Below, piece after piece: positions 1 through 8,870 of a stretch of DNA of 64,000 nt. Location: the NCBI GenBank assembly GCA_030123625.1, contig CP126121.1:970179-1034178 (forward strand), written 5' to 3'. Numbering within the stretch: the first letter of the stretch is position 1; each line of letters begins with the position of its first letter. Source of the DNA: Nitrospira sp. (GTDB lineage Bacteria > Nitrospirota > Nitrospiria > Nitrospirales > Nitrospiraceae). The translations under genes and the position numbers were made by a program. The notes below the pieces were generated by a model, which worked only from the letters and a program-made list of their open reading frames with translations, ran no database searches and had not been told where the DNA came from.

Positions 1-26
1 TAGCCAATGACCAGTGACTCCTTCCA

Positions 27-1622
27 TTACAGAACGACTGGTTCCCGATACGTGCCCAACACTTCCTGCAAGGCCGTACAGATTTCGCCCAGTGTCGCCT
101 TGGCCTTCACCGCGTCGATGAGATACGGCATCACGTTCTCGCCGCACGAGGTTGCTTCCTGCAACGCCTCGACGGCCCCGGCCATCTTGAAGGAATCGCG
201 ACATTTGCGTAAGTCCGAGAGACGCGCCACCTGTTCGCCCTCGACTTCATGTCCTATTTTGAGGATCGGGATCGGACGTTCGGCCGATTCCACATACTCG
301 TTGACACCTACGATGATCCGCTCTTTTCGTTCCAATTCGCGCTGGTACCGTTGCGAAGCGTCAAGGATTTCACGCTGCGGGAATCCTCGCTCGATCGCTT
401 GGACCATGCCGCCCATGTCGTCCAATCGACGAAAATAATCCAGTGCCGCCTCTTCGAGGCGATTCGTGAGAGTTTCGACATAATAAGAGCCGCCGAGCGG
501 ATCGACGCTATTGGTGACTTCGCTCTCATGCGCAATGATCTGTTGCGTGCGCAATGCCAGTTTCACCGCATCCTCGGTCGGCAGCGCGAGCGTTTCATCC
601 ATCGAATTGGTATGGAGCGATTGCGCGCCGCCTAAGACGGCGGCCAAAGCCTGGAGTGTCGTGCGGACGACATTGTTCATGGGCTGTTGTGCCGTGAGAG
701 AGCAGCCGGCGGTCTGTGCGTGGCAACGGAGCTGCGCCGAGCGAGGATCGCAGGGCCGATACCGCCGCGTCATTTCGCGGGCCCATAGCCGACGAGCCGC
801 GCGAAACTTGGCGATCTCCTCAAAAAAGTCATTGTGCGCGTTGAAAAAGAACGAGAGCTGCGGAGCGAATCGGTCCACAGGAAGACCGGCTTTGACCGCC
901 GCTTCCACATAGGTCAGGCCGTCGTACAAGGTAAAGGCCAATTCCTGGACCGCGGTCGAGCCGGCTTCCCGGATGTGATATCCGCTGATGCTGATCGGAT
1001 GCCATTTGGGAACATGCTCGGAACAGTATGCGATGGTATCGGTAATCAAACGGAGCGAGGGTTCCGGGGGATAGAGCCACTCTTTTTGCGCGATGTATTC
1101 TTTCAGGATGTCGTTCTGCAATGTGCCGTCCAATCGCTCAAGGCGGATACCGCGCCTCTCCGCGACCGCGAGGTACATCGCGAAGATCACGGCGGCCGGA
1201 CCGTTGATCGTCATCGACGTGGTGACCTGATCAAGCGGAATGTCCTCGAACAGCCGCTCCATATCGTCGATCGACGAGATCGAAACGCCGCAGTGACCGA
1301 TCTCTCCATGAGCGAGTGGGGCATCCGCGTCGATTCCCATCAAGGTCGGCATGTCAAACGCGACGCTCAGGCCGTTTTGCCCATGTTGAAGGAGATATTT
1401 GAACCGACGGTTGGTGTCCTCCGACGATCCGAAACCGGCGAACTGTCGCATGGTCCAGAGCCGGCCACGATACATAGTCGGATAGACTCCTCGCGTGTAC
1501 GGAAATTGACCCGGCGCGCCCAGCTCCTCGTCCGGCGACCAGTCCTTCAAATCGTTGTGGGTATACACCCGGTTGGTGTCGAATCCTGAGAGGGAGGTGA
1601 ATCTCGGTTTACGTTCTTGCAT
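27..1622 (-). CDS. Acyl-CoA mutase large subunit, isobutyryl-CoA mutase-like
   Basis: A 531-residue protein of the methylmalonyl-CoA mutase large-subunit family. It covers the TIM-barrel substrate domain (GLSVAFD, SISGYH with Tyr215/His216, [18 protein letters not shown]) but stops before the C-terminal cobalamin domain, so it needs a separate B12-binding subunit, probably just beyond the left edge. At the two positions that separate methylmalonyl-CoA mutase (Tyr89/Arg207 in the Propionibacterium enzyme) from isobutyryl-CoA mutase (Phe80/Gln198 in IcmA), this protein has Phe61 (MRQFAGF) and Gln179 (EYIAQKEW). The spacing of 118 residues is the same in all three. The likely reaction is therefore isobutyryl-CoA to n-butyryl-CoA. 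It is the last gene in the window of the minus-strand operon, 40 bp after the dehydrogenase gene. Family certain; substrate inferred. Confidence 0.9.
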   Translation of the reverse strand: MQERKPRFTSLSGFDTNRVYTHNDLKDWSPDEELGAPGQFPYTRGVYPTMYRGRLWTMRQFAGFGSSEDTNRRFKYLLQHGQNGLSVAFDMPTLMGIDADAPLAHGEIGHCGVSISSIDDMERLFEDIPLDQVTTSMTINGPAAVIFAMYLAVAERRGIRLERLDGTLQNDILKEYIAQKEWLYPPEPSLRLITDTIAYCSEHVPKWHPISISGYHIREAGSTAVQELAFTLYDGLTYVEAAVKAGLPVDRFAPQLSFFFNAHNDFFEEIAKFRAARRLWAREMTRRYRPCDPRSAQLRCHAQTAGCSLTAQQPMNNVVRTTLQALAAVLGGAQSLHTNSMDETLALPTEDAVKLALRTQQIIAHESEVTNSVDPLGGSYYVETLTNRLEEAALDYFRRLDDMGGMVQAIERGFPQREILDASQRYQRELERKERIIVGVNEYVESAERPIPILKIGHEVEGEQVARLSDLRKCRDSFKMAGAVEALQEATSCGENVMPYLIDAVKAKATLGEICTALQEVLGTYREPVVL

Positions 1623-1662
1623 CGATCTGCTCCAGACCGTGCTGAGGAAGCAGGGACCAAGA

Positions 1663-2562
1663 TCAGGACTTACGGCTTATCGCTTCCTGCCGTTCGTTCT
1701 TCCCTTCGTAGACATAGAATCCTTGGCCGCACTTTCGTCCCAACCACCCCGCTTCGACATACCGACGGAGTAAGGGGCACGCCCGAAATTTGGGATCGCC
1801 TATGTCTTGATGCAAGACCTCGCAGATGGCCAGCACGGTATCCAACCCGATGCGGTCGGCAAGGGCCAGCGGCCCCACGGGATGGTTGGCGCCGGCAGTC
1901 ATCGCCAGATCGATATCTTCAGCAGAGGCTACGCCTTCCTCCAATGCGAAAATCGCTTCATTGATCATGGGAATCAGCACACGGTTCACGATGAATCCCG
2001 GTACATCCTTCGCCACGACCGGCGTTTTCCCCAAGCGCTTTGCCAGGTCGAAGGCGAGCTGCGTCGTTCGTTCGGATGTTTCCAGCCCGCGAACCACTTC
2101 CACAAGACGCATCACGGGTGCAGGATTCATGAAATGCAAGCCCACGACGCGGTCCGGCCTGCCGGAGGCGGCTCCCAACTTCGTGATTGAAATAGATGAA
2201 GTGTTGCTCGCGAGCACCGCCTGAGGCATGCAGATTCGATTCAATTGGGCGAAGAGTTCCTGCTTCACCGCGACGTCTTCCGGAACCGCTTCGATAACCA
2301 TCTGCACGTCCCGCAAACGGTCGAGCCGCCCCAACGGACGGACGAGCGCCAAGACCTCTCCGGCTTGCTGATCGGTAAGACTCCCTCGTTCAACCGCCCG
2401 TTGCAGTCCGACACGGATCTTGGAAACGGCTTCCGTCAATGGCGGCTCGGCGACATCTATCAGGAGAACCTCATAGCCGACGGTAGCGCACACCTGGCTG
2501 ATGCCGCGACCCATCTGGCCGGCACCGACAATCCCGATTGTTTTGATATCCTCGAGCGTCAT
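1663..2562 (-). CDS. 3-hydroxybutyryl-CoA dehydrogenase
   Basis: A 299-residue enzyme of the usual length for single-function 3-hydroxyacyl-CoA dehydrogenases (Hbd/PaaH type). The N-terminal Rossmann fold carries the NAD-binding GAGQMGRGI motif at residues 13-21. Further motifs are ASNTSSISI and [17 protein letters not shown], which holds the catalytic His-Glu pair. The C-terminal dimerisation domain ([34 protein letters not shown]) is complete. It oxidises 3-hydroxybutyryl-CoA to acetoacetyl-CoA in the cytoplasm. It lies between a thiolase and an acyl-CoA mutase in the same operon, so it would handle the C4 intermediate of valine or fatty-acid breakdown. Confidence 0.92.
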   Translation of the reverse strand: MTLEDIKTIGIVGAGQMGRGISQVCATVGYEVLLIDVAEPPLTEAVSKIRVGLQRAVERGSLTDQQAGEVLALVRPLGRLDRLRDVQMVIEAVPEDVAVKQELFAQLNRICMPQAVLASNTSSISITKLGAASGRPDRVVGLHFMNPAPVMRLVEVVRGLETSERTTQLAFDLAKRLGKTPVVAKDVPGFIVNRVLIPMINEAIFALEEGVASAEDIDLAMTAGANHPVGPLALADRIGLDTVLAICEVLHQDIGDPKFRACPLLRRYVEAGWLGRKCGQGFYVYEGKNERQEAISRKS

Positions 2563-2663
2563 GTCATCGCCGGCGCGAAAAGCGAGACGCGCGCGAAAGG
2601 CGTGAAATGGATCAGCTTGGCCTCCTCCGCATCACGCTTATCTCGCATGTCTCGCCATTCGCG

Positions 2664-3851
2664 CTATTCCCGTTCTACGATCATCGCCAACGCTTCTCCT
2701 CCTCCGATGCAGAGGCCGGCCAATCCCCGCCTGGCTCCACGCGCCGCCATAGCGTGAACCAAAGTGGTGAGCAAGCGCGCGCCGGTTGCCCCGATGGGAT
2801 GCCCGAGCGCAACCGCTCCGCCATTCACATTGACCTTTTTCTCGTCGAGTCCCAATTCACGGTTGATCGCCAGGGAGACGGCTGAAAACGCCTCGTTGAT
2901 TTCGAACAAATCGATATCACCGATCGTGAAGCCCGTTTTTGTGAGCACCCGCTTGATCGCCTCGATCGGCGCGATCGTAAACCATTCCGGCGCCAGCGCT
3001 GCTCCGGCGTAGCCGACGATGCGCGCCATCGGGATAAGCCCGAGGCGTGCCGCTTCCGTCTCCGCCATGACAACCAACGCAGCCGCCCCATCATTGCAGG
3101 AAGGGGAATTGCCCACCGTCAGAACGCCGTCGTCCTGGAAGACAGGCTTGAGCTCACGCATTCTGTTCAGATCGACTCGATTCGGCTCCTCGTCTTCCAT
3201 GATCGTCACAGCCGGACCTTTGCGTTGCGGCACCTCGACCGGCGCAATCTCCCGTTTAAAAATTCCCGTCGCAATCGCCTCACGAGCGCGCCGATAGCTC
3301 TCAAACGCGAAATCATCCAGTTCTTTTCTCGTCAACCGATACTTGGCCGCACACAGTTCACCGCCGTTTCCCATGTGAAACTTATTGTAGACGTCCCACA
3401 GTCCGTCTTTGACGAGGCTATCGACCAATTCCGCATGTCCCAGTCGATAGCCCTGTCGAGCTTTTTCCAACAAATATGGCGCGCGGGTCATGTTTTCCAT
3501 CCCACCTGCCACGACGATGTTCGCTTCTCCGAGTCCAATAGCTTGGGTCGCCATGATCACCGTTTGGATGCTCGATCCACAGACCTTGTTCACCGTGGTG
3601 GCCCCGATTGAGTGAGGAATTCCTGCTTCGATGGATGCCTGCCTGGCCGGGGCCTGCCCTAGACCGGCGCTGAGGACACAGCCCATGTAGACTTGGTCCA
3701 CACGATCCGGGGGCAGGTGAATCCGCTTCAACGCTTCGGCGATGGCGAGACTACCCAATTTTGTCGCCGGCACCTGGCTGAACACGCCGTTGAAACTGCC
3801 CATCGGGGTCCGTACGGCGCTGACGATGACTGCACATGCTGTCCGGTTCAC
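2664..3851 (-). CDS. Acetyl-CoA C-acetyltransferase (thiolase)
   Basis: A 395-residue type II thiolase. The open frame extends far upstream, but the protein homology begins at a GTG codon at 3851 (NRTACAVIVSAVRTP) that overlaps the TGA of the E2 gene as GTGA, so I take that as the start. It has the nucleophilic cysteine in NKVCGSSIQT, the GHPIGATG histidine motif and the C-terminal LCIGGGEA cysteine. It cleaves acetoacetyl-CoA, or longer 3-ketoacyl-CoA, with CoA to give acetyl-CoA. The start-stop overlap implies translational coupling with E2. A second thiolase is encoded at 13355-14545. Confidence 0.9.
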   Translation of the reverse strand: MNRTACAVIVSAVRTPMGSFNGVFSQVPATKLGSLAIAEALKRIHLPPDRVDQVYMGCVLSAGLGQAPARQASIEAGIPHSIGATTVNKVCGSSIQTVIMATQAIGLGEANIVVAGGMENMTRAPYLLEKARQGYRLGHAELVDSLVKDGLWDVYNKFHMGNGGELCAAKYRLTRKELDDFAFESYRRAREAIATGIFKREIAPVEVPQRKGPAVTIMEDEEPNRVDLNRMRELKPVFQDDGVLTVGNSPSCNDGAAALVVMAETEAARLGLIPMARIVGYAGAALAPEWFTIAPIEAIKRVLTKTGFTIGDIDLFEINEAFSAVSLAINRELGLDEKKVNVNGGAVALGHPIGATGARLLTTLVHAMAARGARRGLAGLCIGGGEALAMIVERE

Positions 3852-4990
3852 AAGATCTGCTCCCACTGACTTTGTTCGAGATAGTGTTTCACCTTTGCCA
3901 TGAACTGATCCGCCGTCGCCCCATCGATAACCCGGTGGTCGAACGACAAGCTGAGGTAGCCCATCGGACGAATCGCAATCGCATCGTTCATAACGATGGC
4001 TCGTTTCTGAATCGCGCCGACGCCCAGAATGGCGATTTGCGGCTGATGAATGATCGGGGTGCTGAATAAGCTGCCGAATCCCCCATGATTCGTGATCGTG
4101 AACGTTCCTCCTTGAACCTCTTCGGGGTTCAACTTCTTGGACCTGGCTCGTTCCGCACGATCCGCAATTTCTTTTGCCAACTGTGTCAGTCCTTTTCGAT
4201 CGGCATATCGCACCACCGGCACCAAGAGTCCGTCTTCGAGTGCCGTGGCGATTCCGATGTGGATATCTTTCTTGACCGCTATTCCCTGTTCTCCCCATGA
4301 CGAGTTCACGATCGGCATATCGCGAAGAGCTCGCGCCGTAGCGCGAATCACAAAGGGGAGATAGGTCAGGTTTCGACCCTCTCGGAACGTGGCGATGCCC
4401 GAAAAATCGGCTTCAAAAAAGGTGGAGACATGGGCCGACGTTTGTTTGCTTTTGACCATCCGGTCCGCGATGGTCTTACGCATCTGCGTGAAGGGAAGAA
4501 AGTCTTCGCCCATGGAAGACTCGCTGACTGTGGCGGCAACCTTGGGCCGAGCATCACTCTGAGCGATAAAATCGAGAACATCCTTTTTGGTCACCCGACC
4601 GCCCACCCCTGTCCCCTTCACCTGCGAGAGATCGATTCCATGCTCCTTTGCCATCTGCCGGACGGCCGGAGAATGATGTTGTTCACCTGTCGAAGACGGT
4701 TCCATAGGCCGAAGGACCACCCCGCCGACCCGGTTAATGACTTCCGAAGATGGAACACTCTCGATGTGCGCCAGCAAGGTGCCGACAGGAACCGTCTCAC
4801 CCTCATGAACGATGACCTCCTTCAACAAGCCGGTGGTAGGCGAGGGAATTTCCAATGTCACCTTTTCGGTTTCCACTTCCAAGAGGGACTCGTCCTTTTG
4901 AATCGTCCCTCCGACCGGGACAAGCCATTTGACGACCGTCCCCTCTGCGATGCTTTCTCCAAGCTGCGGCATGATGATGTCGGTAGACAT
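3848..4990 (-). CDS. 2-oxoacid dehydrogenase complex E2, dihydrolipoyl acyltransferase
   Basis: A 380-residue E2 with three parts. An N-terminal lipoyl domain carries the lipoylated lysine in VETEKVTLE (near residue 43). A peripheral subunit-binding domain follows (SPAVRQMAKEHGIDL, about 108-140). The C-terminal catalytic domain contains the HRVIDGATADQF active-site motif. It transfers the acyl group from E1 to CoA. With split E1 alpha and beta genes directly upstream, and acyl-CoA mutase and C4 beta-oxidation genes downstream, the complex is most likely a branched-chain 2-oxoacid dehydrogenase. A pyruvate or acetoin complex cannot be excluded. No E3 gene is present in the window. Confidence 0.88.
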   Translation of the reverse strand: MSTDIIMPQLGESIAEGTVVKWLVPVGGTIQKDESLLEVETEKVTLEIPSPTTGLLKEVIVHEGETVPVGTLLAHIESVPSSEVINRVGGVVLRPMEPSSTGEQHHSPAVRQMAKEHGIDLSQVKGTGVGGRVTKKDVLDFIAQSDARPKVAATVSESSMGEDFLPFTQMRKTIADRMVKSKQTSAHVSTFFEADFSGIATFREGRNLTYLPFVIRATARALRDMPIVNSSWGEQGIAVKKDIHIGIATALEDGLLVPVVRYADRKGLTQLAKEIADRAERARSKKLNPEEVQGGTFTITNHGGFGSLFSTPIIHQPQIAILGVGAIQKRAIVMNDAIAIRPMGYLSLSFDHRVIDGATADQFMAKVKHYLEQSQWEQIL

Positions 4991-5000
4991 CGTTCAAACC

Positions 5001-5072
5001 AGGTTAAGGCTGAGGCTGAGGTTAAGTGCAGTCAAAATTTTCACGCTCATCCTTAACCCTCGACCTCAACCT
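5001..5072. repeat. Imperfect inverted repeat in the E1 beta-E2 gap
   Basis: The 84-nt space between E1 beta and E2 is almost filled by two arms, AGGTTAAGGCTGAGGCTGAG plus GTTAAG (5001-5026) and CTTAACCCTCGACCTCAACCT (5052-5072). They are inverted copies differing by one TGAGGC hexamer. The transcript could form a long hairpin inside the operon. There is no downstream T-tract on the minus strand, so a Rho-independent terminator is unlikely. An mRNA-processing site, a stability element or a dispersed intergenic repeat is more plausible. Confidence 0.5.
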
Positions 5073-5074
5073 TT

Positions 5075-6070
5075 CTAATAGGCTGCCAGTTTCCTTGCAG
5101 CGGCGATAATATCGCTCGGCTTCGGAAGAAAGAATTCTTCCAACGGCGTGCTGAACGGCACGGGCGTATCCGGCGGTGCGATACGTACGATCGGCCCGTC
5201 CAAGCAATCGAAACAGTCTTCAGCCAACAGCGCCGCGACCTCGGCTCCGATACCGCCGGTCTTATTGTCTTCATGCAGAAGAATGGCTTTGCTGGTTTTT
5301 CGCACCGACGCAAAGATAGTCTCCTTGTCGAGCGGCATCAATGTGCGTAAGTCGACGACTTCGAGATCGATCCCTTCCTGGGCCAACGTCTGAGCCGCTT
5401 CGAGTGCGAGATGTACCATCGCGCCGTACGTGATGACCGAAATATTGTTCCCCGCCCGCTTTATATCGGCCTTTCCGATCGGCACAACGAAGTCTTCTGT
5501 AGGCAATGCAGACTTGATACGTCGGTAGAGAAATTTATGCTCAAAGTAAATCACCGGGTTGGGGTCGCGAATCGCCGCTTTGAGGAGCCCCTTGGCGTCG
5601 TACGGCGTGGACGGGGCGACCAACTTGAGTCCCGGAGAATGGAAAAACCAGCCTTCGGGACATTCAGAATGGAACGGCCCGCCGTGCACCCCCCCGCCGA
5701 ACGGCGCGCGGATGACCATGGGCACCGCGGCTCCCCATCGGTAGTGATTTTTGGCCGCCACCTCGGTAATCTGGTCGAAGGCGCAGGAAATAAAATCTGC
5801 GAATTGCATCTCTACGACCGGACGCAGCCCCATCATGGCTGCACCGATCGCCGCCCCGACAATTCCGGATTCCGAAAGCGGCGTATCGAGTACCCGCCAT
5901 TCGCCGTACTTTTGGAGAAACCCTTCGGTAATCTTGAAGGCGCCCCCGTACGTGCCGACATCCTCGCCCATTACAAACACCCGTTCATCACGGGCCATTT
6001 CTTCGTCCAAAGCCTGTGAGATCGCCTCGAGGTAACTGACATCCTCCGTCGCTTGAGCCATGGTCGTCAT
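5075..6070 (-). CDS. 2-oxoacid dehydrogenase E1 component, beta subunit
   Basis: A 331-residue transketolase-like E1 beta subunit: MGEDVGTYGGAFK near the N terminus, then VIRAPFGGGVHGGPFHSE, and a C-terminal transketolase domain (VVDLRTLMPLDKETI, LLHEDNKTGGIG). I start it at ATG 6070 because AAGGAG lies eight nucleotides upstream; the nine-codon-longer frame has no such site. It pairs with E1 alpha to bind thiamine diphosphate and decarboxylate the 2-oxoacid. The alpha gene ends 33 bp upstream, and the E2 gene follows after a hairpin-containing gap. Confidence 0.9.
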   Translation of the reverse strand: MTTMAQATEDVSYLEAISQALDEEMARDERVFVMGEDVGTYGGAFKITEGFLQKYGEWRVLDTPLSESGIVGAAIGAAMMGLRPVVEMQFADFISCAFDQITEVAAKNHYRWGAAVPMVIRAPFGGGVHGGPFHSECPEGWFFHSPGLKLVAPSTPYDAKGLLKAAIRDPNPVIYFEHKFLYRRIKSALPTEDFVVPIGKADIKRAGNNISVITYGAMVHLALEAAQTLAQEGIDLEVVDLRTLMPLDKETIFASVRKTSKAILLHEDNKTGGIGAEVAALLAEDCFDCLDGPIVRIAPPDTPVPFSTPLEEFFLPKPSDIIAAARKLAAY

Positions 6071-6103
6071 AAGCAGGGCTCCTTCCTGGACCAACACCGA
6101 TCG

Positions 6104-7102
6104 CTAATGACTGTCGGCCTTGTCTGCAAACACGCCTTCCAACACCTCCGGTCCTTCAGGCAGCGGGCTCTGTTCCGCGAATTCCACACCGGCCTCGACT
6201 TCGCTCTTCGCGCGTGCGGTGACTTCTTGGAAAGAGGCGTTATCGCCATAGCCGAGTTCCTTGAGCAACCGCTCGGCTTTTACGATCGGATCTTTCTTCT
6301 TCCATTCTTCCAACACCTCGCGCGGGACGTATGTAGCCGGATCATGTTCGGAATGGCCGTGCATCCGCATCGTTTTAAACTCGAGGAAAGTCGGCCCTAC
6401 CCCTGCGCGAGCGCCGGCAATCGCCCGTTTTGCCGCCAGATGGACCGCCGCCACATCGTTGCCGTCCACAATTTCACCCGGCATGGCGTACGCCTTCGCT
6501 CGATCGACGACATTCGGAATCGCCATTTGAAGACGAAGCGGCGTCGAGTAAGCATATTGGTTATTGTTGCAGAAGAAGACGACTGGGAGCTTCCGCACCG
6601 CGGCAAAATTCATGGCTTCGTGGAAATCGCCTCTGCTCGTCCCACCGTCGCCGGTTCCCGCAAAGACTACGCGAGGCTCCTCTCTGATCTTGAAGGCGAG
6701 CGCCGCTCCGGCAGCCACCGGCATGTTATCCGCCAGATGGCTGACGAATCCGAAGACACCGCGCTTGAGATCTCCCATGTGGACATTGCCGTCTTTTCCT
6801 TTGGTCGGGCCGGTCCTCTTGCCGAGATATTGCGCGAGAATCTCGCCGGTCGTGAAGCCTCGAATGAGGAAGGCCCCCATGTCTCGATGGAACGGCGCGA
6901 TGATATCGTCGCGCTCAAGCGCCGAAGCATACCCGACGGCGATCGCTTCCATTCCATGACTGGTATAGACTCCACCGACGATACGTCCCTGCCGGTAGAG
7001 CGCCGTGATCCTGTCTTCCAGCGCCCGAGTGAGCTTCAGGTAATAGTACATGTGGAGTAGATCGTCCCGCTTGATCTCCTTGGCAATGACGGAAACATCC
7101 AT
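6104..7102 (-). CDS. 2-oxoacid dehydrogenase E1 component, alpha subunit
   Basis: A 332-residue E1 alpha subunit with the thiamine-diphosphate motif beginning GTGDGGTSRGDF and ending about 25 residues later in FFCNNNQYAYSTP. It also has the GKDGNVHMGD loop and the MRMHGHSEHDPATY phosphorylation-loop region typical of pyruvate/branched-chain/acetoin E1 alpha proteins. It performs the thiamine-dependent decarboxylation with the beta subunit encoded next. The upstream phosphoribosyltransferase-like gene ends 21 bp before it, so the complex is transcribed with the tyrosine-degradation genes. Confidence 0.9.
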   Translation of the reverse strand: MDVSVIAKEIKRDDLLHMYYYLKLTRALEDRITALYRQGRIVGGVYTSHGMEAIAVGYASALERDDIIAPFHRDMGAFLIRGFTTGEILAQYLGKRTGPTKGKDGNVHMGDLKRGVFGFVSHLADNMPVAAGAALAFKIREEPRVVFAGTGDGGTSRGDFHEAMNFAAVRKLPVVFFCNNNQYAYSTPLRLQMAIPNVVDRAKAYAMPGEIVDGNDVAAVHLAAKRAIAGARAGVGPTFLEFKTMRMHGHSEHDPATYVPREVLEEWKKKDPIVKAERLLKELGYGDNASFQEVTARAKSEVEAGVEFAEQSPLPEGPEVLEGVFADKADSH

Positions 7103-7123
7103 GACAACCTCCGGGTCGCCGAC

Positions 7124-7882
7124 TTACAGAGCCGGCATGTCCTTCCAGAGCAGCAAGGGTTTGCCTGCTCGGCACAGCGGACAGTGCGCCGGCTCCCATT
7201 GCGGCATGTCGAGATCCGTCGTGTAGTAGAACGGATATTGGGCGAGTAATTGGTTCACCAACGGAAACTGACCGCTGTCGCGACGGGCAAAGACCATCAT
7301 TCCCGCCGGCATCCCTCCATGGTCGGTGATGACTTTGCCGAGTTTGCTGACACAATTGCCACGCGTGGTGACATCGTTGAGCGCCACGAACCGTTCACCG
7401 GCTTTGATGGCTCCGACCGCGATGTCCGTTCCGATCCGTCCTGTCTCGCAACTGTACGGCGTCAAGACCGTCTCCCATCGCATGGAGACTCGAAGCTCAC
7501 TCGAAATCTCTTCCGCGAGTTGCTTCGCGACAGAACTGGTCGCCACGAGACCCATGATCGGATTGCGTTCAAACGTCCGTCTGATCCAGCCGGCCATATC
7601 TCTCGCAATCTGCCGGATCAGGTCCGGAAAATGGGCGATAGATTCGAAGCGCAAATATGTCGCCGTATGATGACCCGACACGACTTCCACGTGGGTATCG
7701 AAGAAGACGGATCGGGACGTACGGAGAATCCGCAGAACGTCCTTCTCCGTCAGATCGGTGTGCGAGCCGGCACGGACAATGCTTCTCAGCATTGCGTCGA
7801 TCTCCGACCCTTCATAGAGCGCTTGATGCCGCGCCACTGTGTCCACGAGAACCCGCTCACCCGTGCCGACCGACATCCTCAC
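7124..7882 (-). CDS. Phosphoribosyltransferase-like protein in aromatic operon
   Basis: A 252-residue protein related to type I phosphoribosyltransferases. The stretch FVALNDVTTRGNCVSKL (about 170-186) matches the PRPP-binding loop pattern of orotate phosphoribosyltransferases, although the usual acidic pair is weakened to Asn-Asp. The N-terminal 90 residues and the C-terminal CPLCRAGKP segment do not belong to the standard fold; the latter has a CxxC pair. The gene overlaps the end of the FAH gene by 26 bp, so it is translated with tyrosine-catabolic genes. Its role there is not known to me; a regulator or a nucleotide-salvage enzyme are both possible. Confidence 0.6.
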   Translation of the reverse strand: MRMSVGTGERVLVDTVARHQALYEGSEIDAMLRSIVRAGSHTDLTEKDVLRILRTSRSVFFDTHVEVVSGHHTATYLRFESIAHFPDLIRQIARDMAGWIRRTFERNPIMGLVATSSVAKQLAEEISSELRVSMRWETVLTPYSCETGRIGTDIAVGAIKAGERFVALNDVTTRGNCVSKLGKVITDHGGMPAGMMVFARRDSGQFPLVNQLLAQYPFYYTTDLDMPQWEPAHCPLCRAGKPLLLWKDMPAL

Positions 7883-8870
7883 CCCCCTGCGTTGCGCTCA
7901 CCACTTGAGTCCTCAGCACGCCGATGGGCTGGATTTCCAACTCCACCACGTCGCCGGGCTTCAAGTAACGGTCCATCTCCAAACCGCATCCTCTTCCCAC
8001 CGTTCCCGAACCGAAGACATCTCCGGGATAGATTGCTTCTCCCCGCGACACATGGGCGATCATTTGGGGGAATGACCAATGGATCGTCCCAAATCGCCCT
8101 CGCGACCATTCCTCTCCGTTGACCCTGGCGATCATCATCAAAGCACCGAGGTCCGCAATCTCATCCGAGGTTATGAGACAAGGGCCCATCGCCGTCGCGA
8201 AATCCTTGCCTTTCGCCGGGCCCAGCCGACAGGCCATTTCTTGAAATTGAATATCCCTCGCGCTGAAATCGTTCATGATCGTGTAACCGGCGATGTAATC
8301 CTCCGCGTGTCGTTCAGGGATGTCACGACCCTGTCGCCCGATCACGCACGCAAGTTCCAGCTCATAATCTAACTTGGCCGTATCTAACGGCCAGGGAAGA
8401 GGCTCGTCCGGCCCGATGATCGTGCGATGATTCCCTTTGTAGTACACGGGAACCTTGTACCACTCCGGCGGGATCGGCTGGCCTCGCTTCTTGGATGTCG
8501 CGGCGATATGATCTTCAAACGCGATAAAATCCCGGAGCGATGGTGGATTGGGGAGAGGAGCAGCGAGTTGCACCTCGGCGGACGAATAGATGAGCGTCTC
8601 ACCGGACGGACCGTTGACTGCTGCGGGAAGTGAGGTCACATAATCTTTCGCTCGACGGGCCGCAGCCAGCGTGGAAGATCCTCCTTCGAGGAACTCCAGC
8701 ATGGTCGGTGGAACTTGCGCGTCGGCTAGTCGGCGTGGTTGTGCTTCCTGTTGATCCGCCAACCAACGGGCGTAGGCCATATTCACATCCACTATTCGTT
8801 GGTCGTGTATCGCTCCAACCCTTGTGAATGTACCGAGGGAAGTGTTGACTCGAAAACTGACGAGCTTCAT
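7857..8870 (-). CDS. Fumarylacetoacetate hydrolase family protein
   Basis: A 337-residue FAH-family protein. Visible features are FIAFEDHI, the metal-ligand ELELACVIG segment, YTIMNDFSARDIQ and the C-terminal GSGTVGRGCGLEM motif, which together form the fumarylacetoacetase active site. The start ATG overlaps the hmgA stop as ATGA, so the two are coupled. In this context it should hydrolyse fumarylacetoacetate to fumarate and acetoacetate at the end of tyrosine breakdown. FAH relatives act on many 2,4-dioxoacids, so the substrate is inferred. A maleylacetoacetate isomerase gene is not seen in the window. Confidence 0.85.
   Translation of the reverse strand: MKLVSFRVNTSLGTFTRVGAIHDQRIVDVNMAYARWLADQQEAQPRRLADAQVPPTMLEFLEGGSSTLAAARRAKDYVTSLPAAVNGPSGETLIYSSAEVQLAAPLPNPPSLRDFIAFEDHIAATSKKRGQPIPPEWYKVPVYYKGNHRTIIGPDEPLPWPLDTAKLDYELELACVIGRQGRDIPERHAEDYIAGYTIMNDFSARDIQFQEMACRLGPAKGKDFATAMGPCLITSDEIADLGALMMIARVNGEEWSRGRFGTIHWSFPQMIAHVSRGEAIYPGDVFGSGTVGRGCGLEMDRYLKPGDVVELEIQPIGVLRTQVVSATQGGEDVGRHG

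Noticed and set aside
27-1622. Plain methylmalonyl-CoA mutase annotation
   Set aside because: The two substrate-discriminating residues are Phe and Gln at the conserved 118-residue spacing, as in isobutyryl-CoA mutase.
3852-4298. N-terminal extension of the thiolase frame
   Set aside because: The extra 149 codons lie antiparallel-free inside the E2 gene in another frame, have random composition, and the thiolase homology begins exactly at the GTG overlapping the E2 stop.
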